From Erythrobacter sp. SCSIO 43205 (GTDB taxonomy: Bacteria; Pseudomonadota; Alphaproteobacteria; Sphingomonadales; Sphingomonadaceae), in NCBI RefSeq assembly GCF_019904235.1, contig NZ_CP063202.1, forward strand, positions 496,001-560,000: a DNA stretch of 64,000 bases. Direction: 5' to 3'. Shown piece by piece: positions 17,807-26,743 of the stretch (within the stretch, counting starts at the first letter, position 1; every line of letters begins with the position of its first letter). The translations under genes were made by a program, and so were the position numbers. The notes under the pieces are model-generated. The model was not told the DNA's origin and did no database searches. It saw only the letters and a list, made by a program, of their open reading frames with translations.

Positions 17807-18552
17807 TATGCGCCGCTGGGCTGAGATGGCGGCGAGCGTTTGACGTTTGCGGCAAATTGATAGCCACCGCCGCGCACGGTCAGGACAAGCTGCGGATTAC
17901 TCGTGTCCGCTTCGATTTTGCGACGCAAACGGCTCACCTGATTATCGACCGCGCGATCAAACAATTGCGCCTCGCGGCCCTGAACCAGATCAAGCAACAG
18001 GTCGCGATCGAGCACTTTGCGCGGCGCGTCGAGAAAGGCGCGCAACAGCCGAAATTCCGCCGTCGAAATCGGCACGGTAACACCGGCCGGGTCGGTCAGT
18101 TTGCGCTTCAATGGGTCGAGCAGCCAGCCTTCGAATTCATAAGGCCAGTCTTCCATCTGTTCTTGCGGCGTGGCGGCCTTGCCAACACGCCTTAGGACAG
18201 TGCGAATACGCGCCACAAGTTCGCGCGGTTCGAAAGGCTTGAGGACATAATCATCCGCTCCCAGTTCAAGCCCGATGATCCGGTCCATCGCCTCGGTCTT
18301 GGCGGTCAGGAAAATGACGGGGAGGCCGCGCGCTTCGACCAGATGGCGGCACAGCGAGAGGCCGTCTTCGCCCGGCATCATGATGTCGAGAAGAACAATA
18401 TCGGGGTGGATCTGGGTAAGCTCAGAGCGCGCCGCTGCCGCGCTATCCGCTTCGGTTACGGCGAACCCCTGGCCTGCGAGATACTCGGCCAGCGGTTCTC
18501 GCAATGTGGCTTCGTCGTCAATCAGAAGGATATGGGTTTCTGGTTCGCTCAT
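17806..18552 (-). CDS. OmpR-family response regulator
   Basis: Started at ATG 18552 (248 residues); a further-upstream start would add 20 residues outside the receiver fold. The receiver has the acidic pair Asp12-Asp13, the phospho-acceptor Asp56 (LLDIMMPGEDG), Thr in FLTAKTE and the Lys in LKPFEPRELVAR. The C-terminal winged helix (STAEFRLLRAFLDAP...VSRLRRKIE) is the DNA-binding domain. It is cotranscribed with the kinase. Confidence 0.95.
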   Translation of the reverse strand: MSEPETHILLIDDEATLREPLAEYLAGQGFAVTEADSAAAARSELTQIHPDIVLLDIMMPGEDGLSLCRHLVEARGLPVIFLTAKTEAMDRIIGLELGADDYVLKPFEPRELVARIRTVLRRVGKAATPQEQMEDWPYEFEGWLLDPLKRKLTDPAGVTVPISTAEFRLLRAFLDAPRKVLDRDLLLDLVQGREAQLFDRAVDNQVSRLRRKIEADTSNPQLVLTVRGGGYQFAANVKRSPPSQPSGA

Positions 18553-18708
18553 AATGCCCTTAACCCCATGAAAGCACAGGGCCCAATGTTCAAGCCCGGT
18601 GCGCAAGCCCAATAGGCGGGTGCGTCACCGGGCCGATAGTGTGGTCTGGCAGATTGGGTCAGGGAAGGGGGAACCCGCTAGGCCAGACCACGGGGGGCTT
18701 GGATCAGC

Positions 18709-19410
18709 TTAGCGTGAGCGCCCTTGCGAGCGACGCTCTTCGCGGCGTTGTTTACGCTTTTCTTTCGCAGCTTCGCGTTCAGCTTGGCTGATTGTGCCAT
18801 TGCCGTCAGTGTCGATCCGGGCAAAGCGTTGTTCAACGCCTGCGTCGAATTCAGCCTTGCTGATGGCCTGATCACCATTGGTGTCGGCGCGCTGCAGCAT
18901 CCGTTCCATGCGGTCACCGCGTTTGCCACCACCGCGCCGTCCTTTATGGCCCCGCTCACCGCGGCGGTCTTCGCGTGCTTCGCGGGCGGCAAGCATTTCA
19001 GCTTGCGAAAGGCCGCCGCTGCCATCGATGTCGAGACGTTCGAACATACGCGCCTGACGCTCTTGAGCGCGCACTTTGCGCTCAGCAGCGCGAGCTTCGC
19101 GTGCCGCGGTCATTTCAGCCATGGTGATTTCGCCATCACCATTGGTGTCGGTTTCAGCGAAGCGGGCTTCGCCGCGTGCCTTGCGATCGTCCTTTGTCAA
19201 TTGACCATCGCCATTGGCATCCATGCGGGCAAATCGTTCGCTGGCTTGCGCTTTTGCTTCTGCCAAAGTGATTTCGCCATCGCCATTGGCATCGGCATTG
19301 CCAAATCCGCGCTCACCCGAAGAGGCACCCGATTGGGCATAGGCGAGGCCGGCGCCGCCAAGGGCAAGAGCGGTGGCGGCAGCGGTGAGAGAGAGTGTGA
19401 GCTTACGCAT
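18709..19410 (-). CDS. Secreted protein with six EF-hand motifs
   Basis: Started at ATG 19410, which gives a normal signal peptide cleaved at AYA-Q (25/26) and a 233-residue protein. Six EF-hand loops are visible: DANGDGEITLAE, DANGDGQLTKDD, DTNGDGEITMAE, DIDGSGGLSQAE, DTNGDQAISKAE and DTDGNGTISQAE. The linkers are rich in Arg and Ala. This suggests a periplasmic or surface calcium binder. It lies 156 bases upstream of nothing but the response regulator on the same strand, so a regulatory link is possible but unproven. Confidence 0.88.
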   Translation of the reverse strand: MRKLTLSLTAAATALALGGAGLAYAQSGASSGERGFGNADANGDGEITLAEAKAQASERFARMDANGDGQLTKDDRKARGEARFAETDTNGDGEITMAEMTAAREARAAERKVRAQERQARMFERLDIDGSGGLSQAEMLAAREAREDRRGERGHKGRRGGGKRGDRMERMLQRADTNGDQAISKAEFDAGVEQRFARIDTDGNGTISQAEREAAKEKRKQRREERRSQGRSR

Positions 19411-19707
19411 CGTGAGGGGTCCTTTCAGGTGGTCTAATCTCATAGCGTGAATTGCAGCACGGACGCTTAAACCAGCTTGGCATTCGCGGGGCTTAGGGGG
19501 GCGAAGACCGAGCCAGAGCGTCAAAAGCCGTGCCGCAACTCACGAGAACCCTTCTAGGCCTTGCGTGTCGCAGCATTATCCCGGATCGCGGCTTTTGTGT
19601 CGCGGTTTGTATCAGCTTCGCGCCTGCGTTCACCAAGGCGCAAGATTAGCGCGCCGGGAAAAGCGTGAACTCAGCTTGTCCCAGCGGTTTATCAACCCGA
19701 ATGGCCC

Positions 19708-20094
19708 TTATGAACTGGGCGCAGTCATGCAGAAGACGTTGAGCTTGTTTCCATCAAGATCGCGGAAGTAGCCTGCGTAAAAGCCATCCTCGCCGCGTGG
19801 GCCCGGTTCGCCCTCGTCGCTCGCGCCATTGGCCATGGCAACATCATAGACCGCCTTCACCTTGTCAGGGCCATCGACCTGCAAAGCGACCATTGTGCCA
19901 TTACCGACACTTGCCGCCTCGCCATCAAAAGGCTTGGTCGCGGCAAGACCGGCGGTGCCGTCTTCGAAATTGCCCCAGGCGATGAACTGGTCTTCTTCCA
20001 TCATGCGATCATAGCCCATGGCTCCTGCCACCTTGTCATAGAAGGCGGCTGCTCGAGGCAGGTCGTTGGTGCCCAGTGTTACATAGCCGATCAT
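19708..20094 (-). CDS. VOC (glyoxalase/bleomycin resistance fold) protein
   Basis: A 128-residue vicinal-oxygen-chelate protein with one pair of beta-alpha-beta-beta-beta modules: VTLGTNDLPRAAAFYDKV at the start and GFYAGYFRDLDGNKLNVFC at the end. No metal-ligand His is obvious in the first module, so enzymatic function is uncertain. The 297 bases between it and the EF-hand gene hold no gene I can support. Confidence 0.82.
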   Translation of the reverse strand: MIGYVTLGTNDLPRAAAFYDKVAGAMGYDRMMEEDQFIAWGNFEDGTAGLAATKPFDGEAASVGNGTMVALQVDGPDKVKAVYDVAMANGASDEGEPGPRGEDGFYAGYFRDLDGNKLNVFCMTAPSS

Positions 20095-20180
20095 GTGAGT
20101 TCTCCCTTAACCGTGAGCCGCGAGTTGCGACTCGGAACGGTAAGAACATTAGTAGAACATTTGTGTCGGCGCAATCAGCT

Positions 20181-21995
20181 TCAAAGCGGCTGCGTCTCGC
20201 GCTCGACCCACGCCAGATCCTCGCCCTCAAGCTGAGGCGCAAGCAGCGCGCGGGTTTTCGCATGATAGTCATCGACCCATGCAATCTCGCTTTTCGTAAG
20301 CAGGCTCTTGTCGATCAAGCGTCGATCGAGTGGCACCCATGTCAGGCAATCAAAGCCAAGGTAACGCCCTTCCGCGCCTTCAATCTCGCGCTCGACCGTG
20401 AGCACGAGGTTTTCGATCCGGATGCCGAATGCGTCCTGCTTGTAATAGCCCGGCTCGTTCGAAAAGATCATCCCTGCATGGATTTCCTGAGACGTGCCCG
20501 CTTGGCCCCCAGAGGGCTTGGCGATGCGCTGCGGCCCTTCGTGGACTGAGAGGAAACTGCCAACGCCGTGGCCTGTGCCGTGGCCATAATCCACGCCCGC
20601 TTCCCAAAGATATTGCCGCGCAAGCACGTCAATCTGCCCGCCATTGGTGCCTTGCGGGAAGACCGCGCGGTCGATCTGGATGTGGCCCTTGAGAACGCGG
20701 GTGAAGCGGTCGCGCATTTCTGCAGTTGGTGCGCTCCCTTCCGGCGTATCAATCCAGATGGTGCGGGTGATGTCGGTGGTGCCGTCTTCATACTGACCGC
20801 CTGAATCAACCAGATAGATCGAGCCGGGGGGGACAGGGATATTGCTGTCTTCGTCCACCTTGTAGTGGGGAAGCGCCGCGTGACCTGCGGCAGCAGAGAT
20901 CGAGGGGAAGGACAAATCGCGCAATGGGCCAGCTTCGCGCCGGAAAGCTTCGAGCTTGGCGGCAGCCGAAAGCTCATCGACCGTGCCCTTAGGCGCGTTG
21001 ACTTCCATCCATCGAAGAAAACGCGCAACCGCTGCGCCATCGCGCGCCTGTGCATCGCGGTGGCCTTTGATCTCAACCGGGTTCTTGATCGCTTTGGGGA
21101 GAATGGTGGGGTCTTGTTTGAAGGCGAATTTCGCGCCTCCTGCACGAAGCCCCTGCGCAATGCCGACCACGCCGTAATTGGGGTCGATGCTCACCCGTTT
21201 GCCCGAATATTCGCCGAGCGCGCTCGTGAATTCGTCTCGGTTGCGGATGGTCACCGCATTGCCCAGATGCTGGGTGAGTTCGCTTGTCACCTTTTCAGGC
21301 GCAATGAAGAGCTCTGCCGTGCCGTCCCTTTTCGCGATCACATAGGAAAGCGCGACGGGCGTGTTGCTGACATCGGACCCACGAATATTGAGCAGCCATG
21401 CAATCGAATCGAGCGCGGTAATGACGGTGGCATCCAGCCCCTCATCGCACAACCAATCTGCGACTTCAGCCCGCTTATCCGCCGAAGCGCGCCCGGTCAG
21501 TTCATCGGGTTGAACCACCGCGACAGCATCGGATGGCGCAGGCTGATCGGACCACACCGCGTCCAACGGATTGCTGTCAGCGGGCACCATCTCAACGCCT
21601 TTGCCTTCGAGCGCCTTTTCCAGGGCCTCGACCCAGCTCCACGTATGCAGCCACGGGTCATAGGCAATCTTCGCCCCTTCCTCGCACACATCGACAAGCC
21701 AATCGCTCAACGAATCGCCCGGAATAGAGCGGTATTCGAAGAGCTTGCCATCGACCTGATCGCGCACCTGCACGGTGTAGCGACCGTCGACGAAAATCGC
21801 GGCGTGCGTCAGCGTAACACAGGCAAAACCTGCCGAGCCCCCAAATCCGGTGAGCCATTTGAGACGCTGGGCATAGTCGCCCACATATTCGCTCATATGC
21901 TCATCGGAAATCGGAATCACGAAGCCATCCAGCTTGCGCCGCTTCAATTCCTCACGCAGAGCTTTGAGGCGCGCTTCGTGGGTTTGCATCAGCAT
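20181..21995 (-). CDS. Xaa-Pro aminopeptidase (M24B), three-domain type
   Basis: Started at ATG 21995, preceded by an AGGAG site; 604 residues. The C-terminal M24 domain carries the dimetal ligands: YLVDSGGQYEDGTTDITR (two Asp), GHGTGHGVGSFLSVHEGPQ (His, Glu region) and NEPGYY. Two N-terminal domains resemble the human XPNPEP1/bacterial long form. It removes the first residue from peptides with proline second. It diverges from a prolyl oligopeptidase-type gene, so the pair could process proline-containing peptides together. Confidence 0.92.
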   Translation of the reverse strand: MLMQTHEARLKALREELKRRKLDGFVIPISDEHMSEYVGDYAQRLKWLTGFGGSAGFACVTLTHAAIFVDGRYTVQVRDQVDGKLFEYRSIPGDSLSDWLVDVCEEGAKIAYDPWLHTWSWVEALEKALEGKGVEMVPADSNPLDAVWSDQPAPSDAVAVVQPDELTGRASADKRAEVADWLCDEGLDATVITALDSIAWLLNIRGSDVSNTPVALSYVIAKRDGTAELFIAPEKVTSELTQHLGNAVTIRNRDEFTSALGEYSGKRVSIDPNYGVVGIAQGLRAGGAKFAFKQDPTILPKAIKNPVEIKGHRDAQARDGAAVARFLRWMEVNAPKGTVDELSAAAKLEAFRREAGPLRDLSFPSISAAAGHAALPHYKVDEDSNIPVPPGSIYLVDSGGQYEDGTTDITRTIWIDTPEGSAPTAEMRDRFTRVLKGHIQIDRAVFPQGTNGGQIDVLARQYLWEAGVDYGHGTGHGVGSFLSVHEGPQRIAKPSGGQAGTSQEIHAGMIFSNEPGYYKQDAFGIRIENLVLTVEREIEGAEGRYLGFDCLTWVPLDRRLIDKSLLTKSEIAWVDDYHAKTRALLAPQLEGEDLAWVERETQPL

Positions 21996-22119
21996 TGGAT
22001 TGGCTCCTGAATAATCGGCGAAGGTCTTGCTCCGCACTGGTGTCTCTTTACAAGCGCTCTACATAGGCTTGAGGTCCGCCGCTTTCCAGCGCAGCCTTTA
22101 TTCTCACGAGGAGATCCCC

Positions 22120-24312
22120 ATGTCGCAATTCTTGCGATCAGTCCTTACCTGTGCTGCGGCCTGCGCCCTTTTGGCAAGCAGTCCAGCCACCGCCAACACT
22201 CACAAGGATGAGCGCTCAGTGCCCGAAAACACCGCTGCCACTCCCCCCATCGCCGAAAAACGCGAGCACAGCTACACCCACCACGGGATTACGATTTCCG
22301 ATCCGTATGACTGGCTTTACGACAAGTCCTATCCCACCATCGATGATGAGGACGTGCTTGATTATGTGAAAGCTGAAAACGCCTATTTCGAGGCGAAGAT
22401 GGCGGGTCAGGAAGAGCTCACTGAGGCGTTGTTCAAAGAGATGCGCGCGCGGATCAAGGAAGACGATTCGACCGTCCCACAGCGCAATGGCGACTATCTT
22501 TACTGGTCCGAGTTTGAAGAGGGCGCGCAATATCGCAAGCACTATCGCAAACCTGTAGCAGGCGGTGAGCCGCAGCTGATCCTCGACCAGAACGAACTTG
22601 CCGAGGGGCTTGAATATTTCCGCCTGGGCGCTTTGAGCGTGAGCAAAAACGGGCGCTATCTCGCCTATTCCACCGACACCAATGGATCGGAACGTTACAC
22701 GGCTAGAATCAAGGATCTGGAGACAGGCGAGCTTCTTTCCGACGAACTCACCGGGCTTCGCGGCGGGATCACCTGGGTCGCTAATGACACGGGCCTGGTT
22801 TACACGCCTTCAACCGAGGAATGGCGCAGTCTTGAGATCAAGCTGCACACCATTGGCGAGCCTAACGACAGCGATGTCACACTCTACCTTGAGGGTGACC
22901 AAAGCTTCAGCGTTGGCGCGGGGCTATCGGCGCAAGAAGATTATCTCATCATTGCGACCGGCGACAATGAGACGAGCGAAGTGCGCTTTGTTTCGGCTGA
23001 CAACCCGACCGGCGAGCTCACTCTGGTGAAACCGCGACAAAAGGGTGTCGAATACAACATCGACATTCGTGAAGGTGAGCTTTGGGTGTGGTCCAATGAC
23101 GAGCACATCAACTTCCGCCTTGCGAAAGCGGACTTGGCAACGCCGGGTGAGTGGGAAACGGTGATCGCTGGCTCCAACGATTTCTACCTCACCGATTTCG
23201 ATCTGTTTGAGACGTTCTTTGTCACCGAAGGGCGTTTGAACGGCCTCGATCAGGTGCAAATCCGTCGCTACGACGCGCCGCTCGAAATCGAGCCGATCAG
23301 CTTTCCGGAGGCAAGCTATGACGCAGGCCTCACCTACAACCCCGAATACGATCAAACCGTGCTGCGCCTTTCCTATGAAAGCATGGTCACGCCCGACACG
23401 GTCTATGACTATGACGTGACGGCAAAGACGCTGACCACGCTGAAGACACAGGAAATCCCGAGCGGCTACGACGCATCGCAATATGTGACCGAACGCGTTG
23501 AGATCGAAGCGCGCGATGGGACGATGGTTCCGGTCAGCATTGTGATGCGCAAGGACCGCGAGGAAATCTTGAAGAAAGCCGGGATCGAGGGTCCGGGTCC
23601 GCTGCACCTCTATGCTTACGGCGCTTACGGCTATGCCGTGCCGCCGGGTTTCTCGACCACGCGGCTTAGCCTTGTTGATCGCGGTTTCGCCTATGCGATT
23701 GCGCATATCAGGGGCGGCGATGACTTGGGGCGGCGCTGGTATCTTCAAGGCAAGATGTTCGAGCGCACCAACACCTTCAACGACTTCGTCGATGCAGGGC
23801 GTGGGCTCATAAAGCGTGGCTACACCGCCGAGGGCATGGTGACAGCCTCGGGCGGTTCGGCAGGCGGCGAGTTGATGGGGGCGATCATTAACCAAGACCC
23901 CAAGCAATATGGCGCAATCGTTGCCCATGTACCCTTTGTTGACGTACTCAACACCATGCTCAACGAGGACCTGCCGCTGACGCCGGGCGAATGGCAGGAA
24001 TGGGGTAATCCGATCACGAGCAAAGAGAGCTTTGCCTATATCCTTTCCTACAGCCCCTATGATCAGGTGAAGGCACAGGATTATCCGCCCATGCTGGTCA
24101 CCGCCGGCCTGAACGACCCGCGCGTTACCTACTGGGAGCCCGCCAAATGGGTCGCAAAGCTGCGCGACACCAAAACGGACGACAATCTGCTGCTTCTCAA
24201 GACCAACATGGGCGCAGGGCATGGCGGTCAGTCGGGTCGCTGGAACAGCTTGAAGGAGACGGCGGAAGAATACGCCTTTATCCTGTGGCAAATGGGAATG
24301 GCCGGTGAGTAG
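22120..24312 (+). CDS. S9 family prolyl oligopeptidase / oligopeptidase B-like, exported
   Basis: Started at ATG 22120 behind a GAGGAG site; 730 residues. A signal peptide (LTCAAACALLASSPATA) suggests periplasmic location. The N-terminal beta-propeller follows (DPYDWLYDKSYP, a PtrB hallmark). The C-terminal alpha/beta hydrolase has GGSAGGELMG with the catalytic Ser, RGGDDLGRRWYLQGK and a terminal GHGG His. PtrB cuts after basic residues; whether this one prefers Pro or Arg/Lys is not settled. It is followed by a repeat region. Confidence 0.92.
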   Translation: MSQFLRSVLTCAAACALLASSPATANTHKDERSVPENTAATPPIAEKREHSYTHHGITISDPYDWLYDKSYPTIDDEDVLDYVKAENAYFEAKMAGQEELTEALFKEMRARIKEDDSTVPQRNGDYLYWSEFEEGAQYRKHYRKPVAGGEPQLILDQNELAEGLEYFRLGALSVSKNGRYLAYSTDTNGSERYTARIKDLETGELLSDELTGLRGGITWVANDTGLVYTPSTEEWRSLEIKLHTIGEPNDSDVTLYLEGDQSFSVGAGLSAQEDYLIIATGDNETSEVRFVSADNPTGELTLVKPRQKGVEYNIDIREGELWVWSNDEHINFRLAKADLATPGEWETVIAGSNDFYLTDFDLFETFFVTEGRLNGLDQVQIRRYDAPLEIEPISFPEASYDAGLTYNPEYDQTVLRLSYESMVTPDTVYDYDVTAKTLTTLKTQEIPSGYDASQYVTERVEIEARDGTMVPVSIVMRKDREEILKKAGIEGPGPLHLYAYGAYGYAVPPGFSTTRLSLVDRGFAYAIAHIRGGDDLGRRWYLQGKMFERTNTFNDFVDAGRGLIKRGYTAEGMVTASGGSAGGELMGAIINQDPKQYGAIVAHVPFVDVLNTMLNEDLPLTPGEWQEWGNPITSKESFAYILSYSPYDQVKAQDYPPMLVTAGLNDPRVTYWEPAKWVAKLRDTKTDDNLLLLKTNMGAGHGGQSGRWNSLKETAEEYAFILWQMGMAGE

Positions 24313-24319
24313 CACGCAT

Positions 24320-24445
24320 CCCCTCCCGCCCGCGGGAGGGGCAGCGAGACTTGCAAGCGTGCTTGCTAGTCGCAGCGGGGTGGGCCTGTTCGAGAGCCCG
24401 GTTTTTTCCTCGCCCACCCCTAACCCCTCCCGCAAGCGGGAGGGG
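24320..24445. repeat. Composite palindromic repeat, copies B and C
   Basis: Two copies of the same GC-rich palindrome as at 1244-1265 lie here: 24320-24341 and 24424-24445, each a 10-bp stem with a 2-base loop. Between them is sequence with the same flank pattern (GAGACTTGC...GCAGCGGGGTGGGC) as copy A, then CGCCCACCCCTAA running back toward copy C. The elements are head-to-head. The 3' end of copy C supplies the purine-rich GGGAGGGG that precedes the GTG start of the thioesterase at 24451. Confidence 0.82.
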
Positions 24446-24450
24446 AACAC

Positions 24451-24849
24451 GTGAACAAGTTCACCAAGACCTTCACAGCCGAGCCTCATCATATCGATGA
24501 GCTCGGCCATGTGAACAATTCGGTCTGGGTCCAGTGGATTCAAGACATGGCCACCGCGCATTGGTCTGCGGTGGCTGATCCGCTGCATCAAGAGCAGTTC
24601 TTCTGGGTCGTGATCCGCCACGAGATCGACTATCGCGGCAATATAGCTGAAGGCGAGAACGCGACTGGCACGACCTACATCCCCGGCGATGCCAAGGGCG
24701 CAAAATCGGTGCGCGTGGTCGAATTCACCGATGCCAATGGAAAACCGCTGGTCACCGCCAAAACCACTTGGGCAATGCTCGACAAGGAAAGCGGAAGGTT
24801 AGCGCGCGTGCGGCCAGAAGTGCTCGCACCCTTCCGCCAAAGCGAATAG
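24451..24849 (+). CDS. Hotdog-fold acyl-CoA thioesterase
   Basis: 132 residues from GTG 24451. The motif HHIDELGHVNNSVWVQWIQDMATAHW matches the 4-hydroxybenzoyl-CoA thioesterase/YbgC family, whose Asp and His-Val-Asn-Asn region holds the active site. The product is free acid plus CoA. The ribosome binding site is the end of the upstream palindrome (GGGAGGGGAACAC), and no other spacing works as well. Substrate unknown. Confidence 0.85.
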   Translation: MNKFTKTFTAEPHHIDELGHVNNSVWVQWIQDMATAHWSAVADPLHQEQFFWVVIRHEIDYRGNIAEGENATGTTYIPGDAKGAKSVRVVEFTDANGKPLVTAKTTWAMLDKESGRLARVRPEVLAPFRQSE

Positions 24850-24888
24850 GCGAGCCTCTCACTCGAATTGCTTGACGCTCGTGCCGAA

Positions 24889-25743
24889 TTACGCGGCTTT
24901 CTGGCTCTCACATTCGGACGCAATTTTTTGCGCAGATCCACGGCTGGGCGGAGCATTGTTGAACACCGTCAAACGCTCAAAACAGGTGCGGTTGCGGCCC
25001 GATGCTTTCGCATTGTACAAAAGCTGATCCGCGCGCCGATAAAGCTCTTTGAAGCTGAAGACACCGTGGCCGGTGCGTGGCAATTCGATCAGCCCCATGC
25101 TTGCGGTGACAGGTTCTTCCAATACAGGCACAGCACGCGCGATTTTCAGCGGCAGTGTCTCGCGCAAGGCTTCGGCGCGAAAATACGCATCTTGACCGCG
25201 CAAAAGAACGACAAATTCCTCCCCGCCAAGGCGCATCGCAAGATAGTCCCGCTGCTCGCTCCCGCGAAGCGCATCGCCGCAAGCGACAAGCACATCATCG
25301 CCGACCTGATGGCCGTAACGATCATTGACACCCTTGAACTGGTCAAGATCGATAAGCGCAAAAGTATCAAAGCCCTGGCTGCGCAATGTCTCGAAGCGTT
25401 CCTCAACCACGCGGCGGTTCAACAGCCCGGTCAGCGGGTCGCGCTCGGTCAAAGCTTGCAGCGAGGCGACTTCTTCCCAGGCCGCGTCTCTTTCACAGTG
25501 CACGACCCAAAGCCGCCGCGCGATAAACAGGCATAGCCCGATAGCAAGCACGGTTGTGATAATGAAGAATGCGCTTGGCGAGGCAGCAGGGGCAGCAGGT
25601 GCGGCAGAGCCCGCCGCTGACCCGGTGCTGGCCAGAAGCTGGACTTGTGCCAGAATCTGAGCCTGAGCTGGAAAAGCGAGAATTGCACCCGCCAGGGCGG
25701 CAGAGCCCAAGGCAGCTGGTTTGAAGATTTGTTCCCATTGCAT
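24889..25743 (-). CDS. Membrane-bound diguanylate cyclase, GGDEF domain
   Basis: 284 residues. The first 100 are Ala-rich with a signal-like start and one transmembrane helix (IITTVLAIGLCLFIA), with no recognisable sensor domain. The GGDEF domain has DLDQFKGVNDRYGH and the active signature GGEEF. The residues just before it (EQRDYLAMRL) do not form an RxxD inhibitory site, so product feedback is probably absent. It makes cyclic di-GMP. Monocistronic. Confidence 0.9.
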   Translation of the reverse strand: MQWEQIFKPAALGSAALAGAILAFPAQAQILAQVQLLASTGSAAGSAAPAAPAASPSAFFIITTVLAIGLCLFIARRLWVVHCERDAAWEEVASLQALTERDPLTGLLNRRVVEERFETLRSQGFDTFALIDLDQFKGVNDRYGHQVGDDVLVACGDALRGSEQRDYLAMRLGGEEFVVLLRGQDAYFRAEALRETLPLKIARAVPVLEEPVTASMGLIELPRTGHGVFSFKELYRRADQLLYNAKASGRNRTCFERLTVFNNAPPSRGSAQKIASECESQKAA

Positions 25744-25852
25744 GAGCTGCTTATAGCAACCGACTGGTTACTAGGCTCTTAAGTGAAAACACTCCAAATC
25801 GGAGCAAAACAGCGTAGAAATAAAGTCTTGTAACAATCGCAGGCCGCTGTTC

Positions 25853-25881
25853 GTAAGTCGCTTCAAGTAAAAGTGACTTAC
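25853..25881. repeat. Short inverted repeat between two minus-strand genes
   Basis: GTAAGTC and GACTTAC are inverted around a 15-base spacer (25853-25881). It lies just downstream of the nucleotidyltransferase stop on the minus strand, in an AT-richer gap before the diguanylate cyclase. A weak terminator or operator is possible; there is no T run. Confidence 0.35.
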
Positions 25882-25889
25882 AGCCAGAT

Positions 25890-26723
25890 CTAAGCCGCGC
25901 CGCGCCGCTTTTTGAGGATCGCCTCGGTCCGGGCAAAGTCGCCCGGATTATCGACATCAATCGGCGCATCGGCAAAGGGCATCCGCACCACTTTCACTTC
26001 CACGCCCCAGCGCTTGGCGAGGTGGGCAGCCATGCCGTCGATTGTTGCGAGGGCAAATTTGTACATCAGCATAAAGCGAAGCCCGAACGCTTTAAGAATG
26101 CGGCGGGGTTGCTTGCCGAACTGGCCGCCGGTTTCAAACACCTTCGCGGCTGCGACGGCATCGGCGGACGTGGCAGCATACAGATTGCAGCTTGACCAGC
26201 CGCCGTCTTTCAATTCGTGAAACGCGCGTTTGCCATCGGGATAAGCTTCGAGAATGGTCGCAGCAGACGTCATTGCCACCGAAACCTGCGCGCCGGAACT
26301 CAGCGTCTCTGCGCAGAAATGGTCGAACATTTCCGAGGTGTGCAGCGCGTTGTCACCGGTCGAAACCACCAGCGGATAGGCGTTGGGGATGGTGTTCGCG
26401 GCGTGTTCGATGCTGGCAAAGAGATTTTCGCCAGCGGCCACGAAGTGCAACCGGCCTGCTTCCATCATCTCGTTGAGGTAGGGAACGCCTCGCATCAGCT
26501 CTTCGCTCTCAATCGAGACGTAGATGTCGCCTGCATGACGACTTTCAGCGATTTCGCGCACCACCCGCTGGAGCATGACTTCGCCGTCGAGCTCGACGAG
26601 GCATTTGTGGCTCACATTCTGGAGCTTGGCGACCGCATCTTGAGGCCCTGCACGACTTGCGGCGAGGACCAGAGCGGTCACTTTTGTTTGTGCTGAGTTA
26701 GTGTTTTGAGAAGTGGCGGCCAT
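25890..26723 (-). CDS. MobA-like nucleotidyltransferase
   Basis: Started at ATG 26723, 20 bases after the upstream stop; 277 residues. It has the glycosyltransferase-A fold order: VTALVLAASRAGP, KCLVELDGEVMLQRVV, PLVVSTGDNALHT (nucleotide-metal region) and a C-terminal PIDVDNPGDFARTEAIL. The usual LAAGxGxR loop is altered to LAASRAGP, with a Lys retained at HKCLVELDG. It could load NDP onto a sugar or alcohol; the substrate is unknown. The neighbours do not identify it. Confidence 0.72.
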   Translation of the reverse strand: MAATSQNTNSAQTKVTALVLAASRAGPQDAVAKLQNVSHKCLVELDGEVMLQRVVREIAESRHAGDIYVSIESEELMRGVPYLNEMMEAGRLHFVAAGENLFASIEHAANTIPNAYPLVVSTGDNALHTSEMFDHFCAETLSSGAQVSVAMTSAATILEAYPDGKRAFHELKDGGWSSCNLYAATSADAVAAAKVFETGGQFGKQPRRILKAFGLRFMLMYKFALATIDGMAAHLAKRWGVEVKVVRMPFADAPIDVDNPGDFARTEAILKKRRGAA

Positions 26724-26743
26724 GACTACCCTAAAGCGCGCGT

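Noticed and set aside
16313..17824. Long plus-strand open frame of 503 codons
   Set aside because: It is antisense to the histidine kinase; composition reflects the GC-rich codon bias of the true gene.
19565..19771. Short plus-strand open frame of 68 codons between the EF-hand and VOC genes
   Set aside because: It overlaps the VOC gene in antisense and has no conserved motif or ribosome binding site.
22924..24621. Long open frame of 565 codons on the minus strand
   Set aside because: It is antisense to the S9 peptidase, whose motifs and start are clear; the minus-strand translation lacks any family motif.
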